Part shown: in pieces, positions 16,966-25,257 of the stretch | How positions within the stretch are numbered: the first letter of the stretch is position 1 | Layout of the letters: every line of letters starts with the position of its first letter | DNA from: Kiloniellaceae bacterium | Lineage (GTDB): Bacteria > Pseudomonadota > Alphaproteobacteria > Kiloniellales > J153 | Length of the DNA: 59,676 nt | Direction: 5' to 3' | Assembly (NCBI GenBank): GCA_021776115.1 | Contig: JAJFGN010000046.1 | Location: 1 to 59,676, forward strand | Translations under genes and position numbers: made by a program | Notes under the pieces: generated by a model | Seen by the model: the letters and a program-made list of their open reading frames with translations, nothing else | Told to the model about the DNA's origin: nothing | The model's database searches: none

Positions 16966-17811
16966 ATGACCATGAAAACCATCCTTGTGCCGTTGGAAGA
17001 CAGCGGCGCGGCCACCGCGATGCTTCGCACGGCGTGGCTGGTGGCGCAGAGATTCGCCGGCACGATTGAGGCGCTTTACGTGCGCCGCTCCCTGCCCGGG
17101 GTCGTCGTTGCCGATATCGGCGGATATGCGGCGGCGACGCCCGACCTCATGCAAAGTTTCGAGCAGGAAGATCAGCAGCGCGCCAGCCAGGTTCATGCGG
17201 TGTTTGACGCCTTCGTGCGCGAGTGCGGCGTGGCGGAGGGCGGAGCTACGGACGCAGTTTGGACGGAGGTCGGCGAACCGGGCGATCAAGCCGTGGGCAT
17301 GTACGCACGCGTGTTCGACATGACGGTTGTCGGCCGGCCGGTCGCGGGCCAAAGCGTCCCGGCCATGAGTACCTTGGAATCCGTTCTCTTCGAGAGCGGC
17401 CGGCCGATTCTGATCGCACCGCCCACGCCGCCGGCAAGCTTGGGCGATACGATCGTTATCCACTGGAACGGTAGCACCGAAACGGCGCGTGCCGTAGCCT
17501 TTGCCCAACCCTTCTTGATGCAGGCAAAAAGGGTCGTTGTTGTTTCCGTGGAAGGGGTGATGGTGCCTGGTCCGAACGCGGGGGCGATGGCGAAATACCT
17601 CAAGCACAACGGGATCTCTGCTCAGTTGCGTGAGTTACCCGCGGATAGCGGTGGCGGCGGGGCCGCGGTACTGGCCGAAGCGAAATCTCTCGGCGCGGAC
17701 CTCCTGGTAAAAGGCGCCTATACGCACAGCCGCTTGCGGCAAATGATTTTCGGCGGCGCGACCTCCCACATCCTGGCTACGGCTGAAATTCCAGTCCTGA
17801 TGGCTCACTAA
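16966..17811 (+). CDS. universal stress protein (UspA family)
   Basis: A 281-residue cytoplasmic protein, twice the size of one Usp domain, so probably two tandem domains. The N-terminus MKTILVPLEDSGAATAMLRT is a Usp strand-loop-helix. The C-terminal half ends with the ATP-binding pattern GAYTHSRLRQMIFGGATSHI (G-x-x-x-x-S...G-G-x-T) and the final strand EIPVLMAH. Such proteins are induced by starvation or respiratory stress. Single gene. Confidence 0.92.
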   Translation: MTMKTILVPLEDSGAATAMLRTAWLVAQRFAGTIEALYVRRSLPGVVVADIGGYAAATPDLMQSFEQEDQQRASQVHAVFDAFVRECGVAEGGATDAVWTEVGEPGDQAVGMYARVFDMTVVGRPVAGQSVPAMSTLESVLFESGRPILIAPPTPPASLGDTIVIHWNGSTETARAVAFAQPFLMQAKRVVVVSVEGVMVPGPNAGAMAKYLKHNGISAQLRELPADSGGGGAAVLAEAKSLGADLLVKGAYTHSRLRQMIFGGATSHILATAEIPVLMAH

Positions 17812-17886
17812 GGCGATTGCGCACCCGCACCTTGCCGTTAGTTTCTTGTTAAGGAACTCGGTTACCGCCCGGCAAGGTTAATCGCC
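17812..17886 (+). terminator. nested stem-loop after the Usp gene
   Basis: Two nested inverted repeats follow the stop codon: GGCGATT (17812-17818) with AATCGCC (17880-17886), and inside it CCTTGCC (17830-17836) with GGCAAGG (17871-17877). The RNA would fold into one long stem. No strong T-run follows, so it may be a factor-dependent terminator or a structured leader for the operon starting at 18041. Confidence 0.4.
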
Positions 17887-18040
17887 TGTTTACCTAGACC
17901 CTCCATAGTTGACTGTCGCCCTCACACGGTATCTTTCCGGTGGAGTTGGGTATCGTGAAGAGTGGGCTTGAGAGACACAAGAATCGTCTGAGCTTGCAGT
18001 CATGGCTCCGCGGTTCTCGCAACACAGGAGCGGATAGCCG

Positions 18041-18817
18041 ATGGCGATTCCAGTTGTGGCTTCGGAAATGGAGCAAGCTTCACGCAATCCGGCGGTCACG
18101 CGCGACAGATCCGGCCCGGCCGCTGAAGCGGACCCAAGCGATTCCCAACGTCTTGCCTGGCTCGCGAACAGATCGGCGGGAGGACAAGCCGCCCAGTTTC
18201 ACTATGTGCTGGTCCTGCGATTCGCCTTAATCAACGTCGTCGGCTTCGCGCTACTTGGCGCCGCCTACGTTCAAGGATTGGTCGAGCTCGTGTTTGTCTC
18301 CGACCAAACCTATTTGAGCGTTGTCATCTCGCTCGTATTTCTGGGCGGTTTGGCTATCTGTGGCGCCAAGGTATGGAACACGAGCCGCGAGCTAAATCAG
18401 ATCAAATCCTTTGATCCGCTTGTGCGATCCAAAGCCTCGGCTTATCTGGCCAAGATCCGCGGCCACAACGGCGATAGCCGGGGTATCCTCGCGGCCGCCC
18501 TGCGTCTGAAGTTGACGCAGCGTATCGCGATCGTGCGCAACGTTGCGGCCAGTCTCGTGCTGTTGGGCCTGATTGGAACCGTGGTCGGTTTCATTATCGC
18601 GTTATCCGGTGTCAAGCCGGATCAGGCTGCCGATGTTAAGGCGATCACGCCAATGGTATCGACTCTTATCGCGGGGATGTCGACGGCGCTATACACCACC
18701 TTGGTCGGCTCGGTCCTTAATGTGTGGCTCATGGCCAACTACCAACTCCTGGTTGGCGGCACTGTCAAACTCATCTCAGGGCTTTTGGAGTTCGGGGAGG
18801 AAAATGCACCCGCTTGA
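18041..18817 (+). CDS. MotA/TolQ/ExbB-like proton-channel protein
   Basis: A 258-residue inner-membrane protein and the first gene of a three-gene overlapping module. A hydrophilic head of about 55 residues precedes three or four TM spans. The two signature helices of ion-driven motor stators are visible: LGLIGTVVGFIIAL (residues 175-188), the counterpart of TolQ/ExbB LGLLGTVWGI, and GMSTALYTTLVGSV (212-225), the counterpart of the pore-lining TM3 with its conserved threonine/small residues. A GGAG site precedes the ATG. The partner with an ExbD-like aspartate is encoded next. It is not MotA (no PomA/MotA cytoplasmic charge pattern seen) and there are no TonB/Tol genes nearby. Confidence 0.85.
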   Translation: MAIPVVASEMEQASRNPAVTRDRSGPAAEADPSDSQRLAWLANRSAGGQAAQFHYVLVLRFALINVVGFALLGAAYVQGLVELVFVSDQTYLSVVISLVFLGGLAICGAKVWNTSRELNQIKSFDPLVRSKASAYLAKIRGHNGDSRGILAAALRLKLTQRIAIVRNVAASLVLLGLIGTVVGFIIALSGVKPDQAADVKAITPMVSTLIAGMSTALYTTLVGSVLNVWLMANYQLLVGGTVKLISGLLEFGEENAPA

Positions 18818-19409
18818 CGATCTAGACGACGACGGCACCAACACGGTTTTCAGGGACGTCATATTCCTGGCCTTGGCCGGTTTTGTGGCCATGGTTCTGT
18901 TGCTGCTGCCGCACCTGAACCCGCCGGCGACCGCACATGAAGGAATGCCCGCGCCGGGCAACGTGATCGTCGAGCTCAGTTGGTCGGAGAAAGTTGACGC
19001 CGATGTCGACCTTTGGGTTCAAGCGCCGGGCGATGTACCGGTCGGCTATTCCAACAAGGGCGGTGTGCTGTTCAATCTTCTGCGCGACGATCTGGGTGGG
19101 CAGTCCGATGTGACCAACGTCAACTACGAAGTTTCATACAGCCGGGGAATCGAGGCCGGTGAGTATGTTGTCAATGTTCACCTGTACCGCGATATGTCCA
19201 ACCAACTGCCGCTTCCCGTAGCGGTTTCAGTTAGCGTCAAGACATCGCCCCAGGTTGCGGCCAAGCGAATCCTCAACACCAAGCTTCTCATGAGCCATCA
19301 GGGTCAGGAAACCACTGCGTTCCGCTTTGAGCTCCAGGCCGACGGCAAATTGGTCTCGGGAAGCGTTCACGATCTTCCCAAGCCTTTGCGCTCGCGGAAG
19401 AAGTCCTGA
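18804..19409 (+). CDS. one-TM ExbD/MotB-position partner with DUF2135-like periplasmic domain
   Basis: A 201-residue protein whose ATG (18804) follows a perfect GGGGAGG and overlaps the channel gene by 14 bases. The single TM span reads FRDVIFLALAGFVAMVLLLL, with Asp18 at the same place as the proton-carrying aspartate of ExbD/TolR (FIDVMLVLL). The periplasmic part is not an ExbD domain: VELSWSEKVDADVDLWVQAP, VGYSNKGGVLFN and EAGEYVVNVHLYRD resemble the DUF2135/YfaP beta-sandwich fold. This pairing of motor plug and carbohydrate-binding-like sandwich is unusual. The assignment to the motor family is inference from the TM motif and gene position. Confidence 0.75.
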   Translation: MHPLDDLDDDGTNTVFRDVIFLALAGFVAMVLLLLPHLNPPATAHEGMPAPGNVIVELSWSEKVDADVDLWVQAPGDVPVGYSNKGGVLFNLLRDDLGGQSDVTNVNYEVSYSRGIEAGEYVVNVHLYRDMSNQLPLPVAVSVSVKTSPQVAAKRILNTKLLMSHQGQETTAFRFELQADGKLVSGSVHDLPKPLRSRKKS

Positions 19410-19930
19410 TGAATGAGCTTCTGGTACTCTTCGGCGTTTTGGGCGGTCTCGCTGCGCTCTTGACCACGGTGGCGTTGTGGGCGCCGCGGCGAATTTGGAT
19501 CAAGCTCAGTGCGCTAGGTGTCACGGTGGTTTTCTTGCCGGCCGGATATTTTGGATTGTCGGAAATGCTGAGCCGGCCAAAACCGGTTGGACTGGAACTT
19601 GCGCGCACGGATTTGGCCGAGGCGACGGTCCTGGGCGCGCGCATGGAAGAAGACAAGGCGATCTACCTATGGCTTGGGATCCCTGGAGTAGAGGAGCCTC
19701 GTGCCTATGCCTTGCCTTGGAATGAGCAACTCGCCCGCCAATTACAAGGTGCGGAGAGAGAATCCCAGGATACGGGAACGCCGGTCCAGATGCGCAAACC
19801 GTTTGAAGATTCTTTGGACGATCGCGAGAAGGTTTTTTATGCCGCACCGCCGCCACCACCAGCGGAAAAAGCGCAGCCAAGCGAAAATCCACTGAACTTT
19901 CAGGGTACGCAAGGGGCACCCAGAAACTAA
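19409..19930 (+). CDS. third membrane subunit of the motor-like module (unknown family)
   Basis: A 173-residue protein whose ATG shares one base with the preceding stop (TGATG). Two N-terminal TM spans (ELLVLFGVLGGLAALLTTVA and IWIKLSALGVTVVFLPAGYF) lead to a periplasmic or cytoplasmic domain with AIYLWLGIPGVEEPRAYALP and a proline-rich, probably extended tail (APPPPPAEK). No known family is recognised. Strict coupling to the two preceding genes suggests a subunit of the same complex; the tail could span periplasm or bind a partner. Confidence 0.7.
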   Translation: MNELLVLFGVLGGLAALLTTVALWAPRRIWIKLSALGVTVVFLPAGYFGLSEMLSRPKPVGLELARTDLAEATVLGARMEEDKAIYLWLGIPGVEEPRAYALPWNEQLARQLQGAERESQDTGTPVQMRKPFEDSLDDREKVFYAAPPPPPAEKAQPSENPLNFQGTQGAPRN

Positions 19931-20029
19931 CCTAGGGTCCCGGCCGCGGACTTTACCTGGCATGGCAGCCGTGGCAAGAAGCCGGGCTATGCAACTCACC
20001 AGAATGCCCTATCAGGCGTCGGTCCGGCC

Positions 20030-21589
20030 GTGAAAGCGCGGGGCGCGGTCGCCGCCGGGCACCCGGCCACCGCCGCCGCGGCGCAGGAGATCCTGGCCGA
20101 CGGCGGCAACGCGTTCGACGCGGCCCTGGCGGCCGTTTGTGCTGCTTGCGCGGTGGAACCGGTCCTATGCTCGCTGGGTGGGGGCGGGTTCTTGCTCGCG
20201 CGCCGCGCGGAAGGAGCCGCGGCCCTATACGACTTCTTCGTAGACACACCCCGGACTCGCCGCCCGCTAGGTGACATAGATTTCTACCCCATCGAGGCTG
20301 ATTTCGGCACCGCGACTCAGGAATTCCATATTGGCCAGGGCGCGATCGCGACGCCGGGCTTGGTCAAGGGCTTGTTTCGAGTGCACAGCGATCTGGGCAG
20401 CCTGCCTATGACCCGTCTGATCGAGCCGGCTGTTCGGCTCGCGCGGGGGGGCGTTACCTTGCGCGGTATCGACGCCTATCTGTTCCAAGTGGTGGGGTCG
20501 ATCCTGACCGCGCAGCCTGAGTCTCGGACCCACTATTGCAACGCGGATGGCCGTTTGCTCGTTGAGGGCGAGGTATTGTCGCTTCCGGACCTCGCGGATA
20601 CCCTGGAGGCCTTGGCGCGAGAGGGCGATGCCTTGTTCTACGAGGGCGAGATCGCGCAACGCTTGCTTGAAGACTGTGTCACCAAGGGCGGTCACCTGAC
20701 CGCAGAGGATCTGAGCGCTTACCGTGTCGCGTTACGCGTGCCTCTGGAACGTTCCTATCGCGATACCCGTGTGTTTCTCAATCCGCCGCCCTCGTCGGGT
20801 GGAATTCTGATCGCGTTCGCGCTGGCCTTATTGGCCGCGCCGGATTCAGCCGGCGATAAGCAAGGCGAGGCCGAGCGGCTCGCGCGCTTGGCGGATGTCA
20901 TGGCGCTGACGAACCGGGCACGAGTTGAAGGCGGCCTGGAAGAAGCGCTTGCCGATTCGTCTCGAGATGCGGCGGCGGACCTGTTGGATCCGGCGTTGCT
21001 GACGCGGTATGCCAGCGAGATCAAGGATCGGCCCGCTGCGATGCGCGGCACGACCCACATCTCCGTGGTCGACGCCGAGGGCAACGTCGCGGCGCTCAGC
21101 GTGTCCAACGGCGAGGGATGCGGCCATGTCGTGCCTGGCACCGGGATCATGATGAACAACATGCTGGGCGAGGCGGACCTGAATCCCTCTGGATTTCATG
21201 CCTGGCGCGAGGGGCAGCGCATGACATCCATGATGTGCCCCAGCATTGCAGAGGGCGCCAGGGGCTCTGTCATAGCTCTGGGATCCGGCGGATCGAACAG
21301 GATACGAACGGCGATTCTTCAGGTTCTGGTTAATCTCTTAGATAGAAACCTGCCCTTGGCCGAGGCTATTGCGGCGCCGCGTCTGCACGTTGAAGCCGGC
21401 ACGGCCAGCCTGGAGGAGGGTTATAGCGCGGAGGCCTTGGCGGTCCTTGAGGGGCGTGGCGGGGAAATCGCGGTGTGGCCGCGCCACAATCTATTTTTCG
21501 GGGGCGTTCACGCGGCGATCCGAAATGCGGATGGCGGATTTGACGCCGTCGGCGACTCGCGACGCGGCGGCAGCAGATGCATTGTCTAG
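20030..21589 (+). CDS. ggt: gamma-glutamyltransferase
   Basis: A 519-residue Ntn-hydrolase that cleaves the gamma-glutamyl bond of glutathione and related compounds. The N-terminal large-subunit pattern AAGHPATAAAAQEILADGGN and FDAALAA is typical. The self-cleavage site and nucleophile are Thr341 in RGTTHISVVD, opening the small subunit, with GTGIMMNNML and the GSGGSNRI oxyanion region later. No signal peptide is evident from the GTG start at 20030; an upstream in-frame start was not found, so the protein may be cytoplasmic or the start may be mis-set. A hairpin terminator follows. Confidence 0.93.
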   Translation: MKARGAVAAGHPATAAAAQEILADGGNAFDAALAAVCAACAVEPVLCSLGGGGFLLARRAEGAAALYDFFVDTPRTRRPLGDIDFYPIEADFGTATQEFHIGQGAIATPGLVKGLFRVHSDLGSLPMTRLIEPAVRLARGGVTLRGIDAYLFQVVGSILTAQPESRTHYCNADGRLLVEGEVLSLPDLADTLEALAREGDALFYEGEIAQRLLEDCVTKGGHLTAEDLSAYRVALRVPLERSYRDTRVFLNPPPSSGGILIAFALALLAAPDSAGDKQGEAERLARLADVMALTNRARVEGGLEEALADSSRDAAADLLDPALLTRYASEIKDRPAAMRGTTHISVVDAEGNVAALSVSNGEGCGHVVPGTGIMMNNMLGEADLNPSGFHAWREGQRMTSMMCPSIAEGARGSVIALGSGGSNRIRTAILQVLVNLLDRNLPLAEAIAAPRLHVEAGTASLEEGYSAEALAVLEGRGGEIAVWPRHNLFFGGVHAAIRNADGGFDAVGDSRRGGSRCIV

Positions 21590-21612
21590 TATGGTGGGAT
21601 AGGCAAACAAAC

Positions 21613-21645
21613 CGCGCCAGTCCGGAGGAGGAACCGGACGGCGCG
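21613..21645. terminator. shared terminator hairpin between ggt and gcrA
   Basis: CGCGCC-A-GTCCGG and CCGGAC-GGCGCG form a near-perfect GC-rich stem around GAGGAGGAA. It lies between two convergent stops (21589 and 21719). On the minus strand GGTTTGTTTG follows, a weak T-rich tail, so it most likely ends the gcrA transcript and may serve both genes. Confidence 0.6.
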
Positions 21646-21718
21646 ATCTATCCCCCCGAAAGCGCACTAAACGGCAGGCTCGATAGAGGACGCGGTAGAG
21701 GCCGCTAGCGCGGGATCT

Positions 21719-22162
21719 TTACGCGGCGCGATCTTCGCCGCGTGCGGGGCGCGTGATATAGGCGCGGGCGCAATGATCCGCGCAATAGGGCTTGCCTTCG
21801 ATCGCTCGCGCGTCGCAAAAATGGAATTCGGATTGCCGGGGATCGCCAATTGGCCAAAGGCATTTGGCGCCCCGATGGTCTTTGCTGACCGCGGGCCGTG
21901 GCTCGGGCGTCGGCTCGATAATCGGCGCCGCGACGGCGGGAATCGACTGGTCGACTGGCTTGGTCAGGATCGGAAGGCGGCGGCGCGACGGTGCCCGGCG
22001 TTCCTGACGGATTGGCGAGGGCCGCGAAGCGAGGCGCATGCGGTGGGCCTTGCCGACGACGGCGTTTTTTGAGACCCCAAGAATGCGTCCGATTGCCGAC
22101 GCGCTTTGTCCAGATTCCCACAGCCGCGCCAGTTCGGTGATTCGCTCGTCAGTCCAAGTCAT
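21719..22162 (-). CDS. gcrA: GcrA cell-cycle regulator
   Basis: A 147-residue alphaproteobacterial transcription factor. The N-terminal helix-turn-helix begins MTWTDERITELARLWESGQS followed by ASAIGRILGVSKNAVVGKAH, the family signature. A proline-rich linker leads to the C-terminal sigma70-interacting domain with CLWPIGDP and FCDARAIEGKPYCADHCARA. In Caulobacter GcrA binds sigma70 and responds to GANTC methylation by CcrM. The start at 22162 is chosen over 22225 because the family begins with this methionine. Strong taxonomic marker. Confidence 0.95.
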   Translation of the reverse strand: MTWTDERITELARLWESGQSASAIGRILGVSKNAVVGKAHRMRLASRPSPIRQERRAPSRRRLPILTKPVDQSIPAVAAPIIEPTPEPRPAVSKDHRGAKCLWPIGDPRQSEFHFCDARAIEGKPYCADHCARAYITRPARGEDRAA

Positions 22163-22405
22163 GTGTTTGCCCCCAAATACAGCACTAGATATAGGTGTAT
22201 ACCATATATGTTGCGGGGATTGCAACTATGCCGTCTATATGCTGTGGGTATTTGTCACGCGGTTCTTGGAGCCTAAATGAAGCCTAAAGAGAGGCCATCC
22301 TGCTGTGTCCGGTATCCTGGCCGGCACTCGGGACTCGACGCGACTGTGAGGTTGCGATAGGACATCGTCGCTACATCCGGTACGCAGCCCTATAGGCTCA
22401 GCATA

Positions 22406-22948
22406 TTGAAACACTTAGTAACCCGTGGCGTGATCCTGGGTATCGTGGCGATGACGATCATCGTCACCGCCTCGAACGTCGCCGTGCAGTACCCGATCAA
22501 CGATTGGCTGACCTGGGGCGCTCTGACGTATCCGATTTCATTCCTGGTCACCGACCTGACTAACCGCGCTTTGGGCGCCAAGGCCGCGCGCCAGGTCGTC
22601 TACGCCGGTTTCGCTGTGGCAGTGGTCTTGTCGGTTGCGGCTGCCGGTCCGCGCATCGCGGCCGCCTCAGGCCTTGCCTTCCTTCTGGCGCAACTCTTGG
22701 ACATCGCGATCTTCGATCGCCTGCGTCGCGCGGTCTGGTGGCACGCGCCCTTCGTCTCCTCGATTCTCGCCTCGGCCCTCGATACGGCCCTGTTCTTCGC
22801 GCTGGCTTTCGCGGGGTCCGGCTTACCCTGGACCACATGGGCCTTGGGCGACTACGGCGCCAAACTGGCCATGGCCATGGCCATGCTGGTTCCGTTCCGG
22901 GCTCTGATGAACTGGATACGCCCGGACACCCTCGACCTGAGGGTCTGA
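22406..22948 (+). CDS. queuosine precursor transporter (YhhQ/DUF165 family)
   Basis: A 180-residue membrane protein with about six spans. Family marks are ASNVAVQYPI, TYPISFLVTDLTNRALG near the first third, and SSILASALDTALFFALAF later. YhhQ imports preQ0/preQ1 for queuosine tRNA modification. The longest frame begins with TTG at 22406, with no strong ribosome binding site; a downstream GTG or ATG start is possible. The end is only 19 bases from a convergent cytochrome gene. Confidence 0.9.
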   Translation: MKHLVTRGVILGIVAMTIIVTASNVAVQYPINDWLTWGALTYPISFLVTDLTNRALGAKAARQVVYAGFAVAVVLSVAAAGPRIAAASGLAFLLAQLLDIAIFDRLRRAVWWHAPFVSSILASALDTALFFALAFAGSGLPWTTWALGDYGAKLAMAMAMLVPFRALMNWIRPDTLDLRV

Positions 22949-22967
22949 TCACGCGCGGCGCGGGCGC

Positions 22968-23294
22968 TTATTTTCGTTGAAGACTTCGCAGGTACGCGAC
23001 GATCCAGTCGACTTCGTCGCGGCTCAAGTGCAGGTCCGGCATCGGCGGATGGGGATCCGCTAGCCAGGCCCGGATGCTGTCTTCAGTAAAGTTCGGGCCG
23101 TTGGCGATCGACTCGAAAGGAGGCGCCGCATCGCTGCCCGATTGCCCTGGAGCGACGATATGGCAACTCGAGCACCATTGTTTTGCTAGGCGGTAGCCGT
23201 CTTGCGGATCGGCGGCACGTGCGGCACCGGCCACCGCGAAAAAACAGATCGCCACGGCAATGGCGGCCATGGCCGGTTCAGCAGGTTTCCGCAT
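22968..23294 (-). CDS. class I c-type cytochrome
   Basis: A 108-residue periplasmic electron carrier: signal peptide AMAAIAVAICFFAVAGAARA, heme motif CSSCH (Cys41, Cys44, His45) and likely distal ligand Met85 in PPMPDLHLS. The C-terminal helix VDWIVAYLRSLQ is standard. GAGGTG precedes the ATG at 23294; a second start at 23270 would still leave a signal peptide. No oxidase or dehydrogenase partner is next to it. Confidence 0.92.
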   Translation of the reverse strand: MRKPAEPAMAAIAVAICFFAVAGAARAADPQDGYRLAKQWCSSCHIVAPGQSGSDAAPPFESIANGPNFTEDSIRAWLADPHPPMPDLHLSRDEVDWIVAYLRSLQRK

Positions 23295-23403
23295 TCGGCA
23301 CCTCGCGATCCAGGTCGTGCAAAATCTGCCGTGTCAGCTCTTCTTGCTCACCGCCGGACAGGTTCCGCGAGTGCAGGATCGGTTGCTCCGGATCGAACCG
23401 CAT
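23278..23403 (-). CDS. possible 41-residue small protein overlapping cytochrome start
   Basis: A minus-strand frame from ATG at 23403 reads MRFDPEQPILHSRNLSGGEQ and ends with TGA inside the first codons of the cytochrome gene (17-base overlap). It is acidic and predicted helical, with no known family. The overlap would allow translational coupling, but the ribosome binding site is weak. Confidence 0.3.
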   Translation of the reverse strand: MRFDPEQPILHSRNLSGGEQEELTRQILHDLDREVPNAETC

Positions 23404-23556
23404 TGATTTGGGTCAAGGTCGATCCGGGCCCCAAGTATTTTCCTGCTCTTGCCGGGTGGCGAATTGCTCTTCGATCTGCGATCCTAGAGTCGATACGGAG
23501 CATGCACGTTGCGCATTTTGGGTGAACCGTATCGACGCCTAAACTGGAGACCGATC

Positions 23557-24048
23557 ATGCGAATCGTCATCGAGCAATCCGAGTTTCGCCGCCTTTCCGC
23601 CGGCACGAAACGAGAAATCATTGAGACTCTGGCTGGGAGCGGTTTCCTGACCCCGCCAGCACCCGAAAAGAAGCGCGAGAACCTGCTCTGGAAGGAGCCG
23701 TTCAACCTCACGCCGGATCTCGCGACGCGGCTCATGCACGGCTTACCCGAACACCATCGCGTGCGCCTGGAACTCTTCGCTAAGAAGGGCGGGCGCGTGA
23801 CCCAGAAAGAGCTGTTGGCCGCGACCGAGGACGCCGACATGAGGGTCCTATCGCATTTTCAGGCGGTGCTCAGCCGGCGCCTGCGCCGCATGATCCACGA
23901 CCCGGAAAAGCGGCTTCACCTGATTGGCTGGGACTTCAAGGCGACCAAGTGGAACAAGGACCACTCGGCGATTGAGGACGGCATCTACTACGTGACGGAC
24001 GCGACGACGGCCGCCTTGCGCGATAATTTTGGGCTGAAGAGCCGGTAA
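23557..24048 (+). CDS. conserved hypothetical protein
   Basis: A 163-residue soluble protein starting MRIVIEQSEFRRLSAGTKRE after a GGAGA site; the frame is open 16 codons further upstream but without a ribosome binding site. The mid-part LPEHHRVRLELFAKKGGRVT and QKELLAATEDADMRVLSHFQ looks like a winged-helix or DNA-binding helix pair with a basic segment (SRRLRRMIHD). No family is recognised. No TM or signal peptide. Monocistronic and convergent with mlaC. Confidence 0.7.
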   Translation: MRIVIEQSEFRRLSAGTKREIIETLAGSGFLTPPAPEKKRENLLWKEPFNLTPDLATRLMHGLPEHHRVRLELFAKKGGRVTQKELLAATEDADMRVLSHFQAVLSRRLRRMIHDPEKRLHLIGWDFKATKWNKDHSAIEDGIYYVTDATTAALRDNFGLKSR

Positions 24049-24061
24049 AAAACCCGGCCGG

Positions 24062-24838
24062 TTATTTTCCAGCGACGAAGATGTCCAGCCGGCTGGCGTT
24101 CGGCGATGTCAGGATGCTGCCCAACAGGGACGCATGAGACGGCCGGCCGTTCTGCAGGTCGGTTGTCTTGGCCTGAGCCTCCAGTTTGTCGCGCAACATC
24201 TTCAGCAGGCCTTCAAGCCCGACCCGGTTGACGACCGAGGCAAATTCCCGGCGCTGTGTCAGGGCCAAACTGACCCCGTCGACCGTGACGTCGATAATCT
24301 TGTATTGGCCGTCAACGGCGCGCACACGCCAAACCGGCGCCGCTTGGCCGTCGGCTCCGCTGACGTTGGTCTCAACCAGGATATCGTCCTCGCCGACCGG
24401 GTTACTGGCGACGACGCTGAGCGTATCGGCCTGAAAGGAGGCCAGATGGCGCGCGTAGCTGTTCAGGAGATACTCGGTGAAGAGGTCCATGAATTCTGTG
24501 CGCTGGTCCACGCTGGCGCGGTTCCAATACTTACCCAGGACAAACTGGCTGGTCAGCTCCAGGTCGAAACCCTGCCTCACCAGCTTGCGCAAGAGGGCGC
24601 GACGCTGAGCGGGTTTCTGCGCCTTCTTCGATGCCAGGACGTTGGCCGTCTGCTGGCCCAGGTCCTGAACCATGCGTGCTGCAGCTTGCGGCGGATCCGC
24701 GGAGGCCGGGTAGACTTCTAGCCGTGGGTCGGCGGCCATGGCACCAGTGGCCGTAAAGCTGGCGCCTAGGCCAAGCCCGCAGGCGACGGCGACGGCCATC
24801 AATCTTTTTCTACTTGGCCTAGAAGCCCAGTCCCGCAT
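24062..24838 (-). CDS. MlaC-type phospholipid-binding periplasmic protein
   Basis: A periplasmic shuttle of the Mla lipid-asymmetry pathway. After a signal peptide (LMAVAVACGLGLGASFTATG then AMA) comes the Ttg2D/MlaC domain: RALLRKLVRQGFDLELTSQF, VLGKYWNRASVDQRTEFMDL and FTEYLLNSYARHLASF, then the beta-rich lipid pocket with VWRVRAVDGQYKIIDVTVDG. The start at 24838 is favoured over 24886 because the added 16 residues precede the signal peptide. Lacks the mlaD/E/F genes beside it, so it is an orphan in this window. Confidence 0.88.
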   Translation of the reverse strand: MRDWASRPSRKRLMAVAVACGLGLGASFTATGAMAADPRLEVYPASADPPQAAARMVQDLGQQTANVLASKKAQKPAQRRALLRKLVRQGFDLELTSQFVLGKYWNRASVDQRTEFMDLFTEYLLNSYARHLASFQADTLSVVASNPVGEDDILVETNVSGADGQAAPVWRVRAVDGQYKIIDVTVDGVSLALTQRREFASVVNRVGLEGLLKMLRDKLEAQAKTTDLQNGRPSHASLLGSILTSPNASRLDIFVAGK

Positions 24839-25257
24839 CACACTTTTTCTCCGCACATTCGTCCGACTTTTATTAGTACGGCGCAAATGGGGCCAACGTT
24901 CCCGCTTTGCCTGTCTTGCCGGTTGCTGTCATATGACCACACAAAAGTTAACGGACCATTTCAGGATGCTAGGCTTTCTGCGGGTTTGAGGCCGCTCCAA
25001 TTTTAACAAAAATTGTCTCGTAGTTAATTTCGGCCCGATTTTATTGTCGGTGCCGAAGGCCAAGCCCTTGGCTTTGCGAGTGGTTTTTGGCGGTTAGGAA
25101 ATTATTGGTTAATCCGCCATAGCCGCACCATGGGGGCACGGCTACCGGTCTTTGGCGCGTGTCCTTTCTGTGACAAGCGCCCAGCGGGATGATCGGCGCT
25201 CCTTGGAATTAGTCCGGCGGGCGCATCTTGGCACGGCGCCTGCATAAAATTGTAGCG
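24839..25257. other. intergenic region, no gene seen
   Basis: About 420 bases between divergent mlaC and the transglycosylase gene. Parts (24960-25110) are T/A-rich, consistent with promoters for both sides. No conserved frame or RNA family was recognised. Confidence 0.5.

Noticed and set aside
18041-19930. Zorya-type anti-phage defence
   Set aside because: The channel and partner recall ZorAB, but the partner lacks an OmpA-like domain and there is no zorC/zorD or zorE gene nearby.
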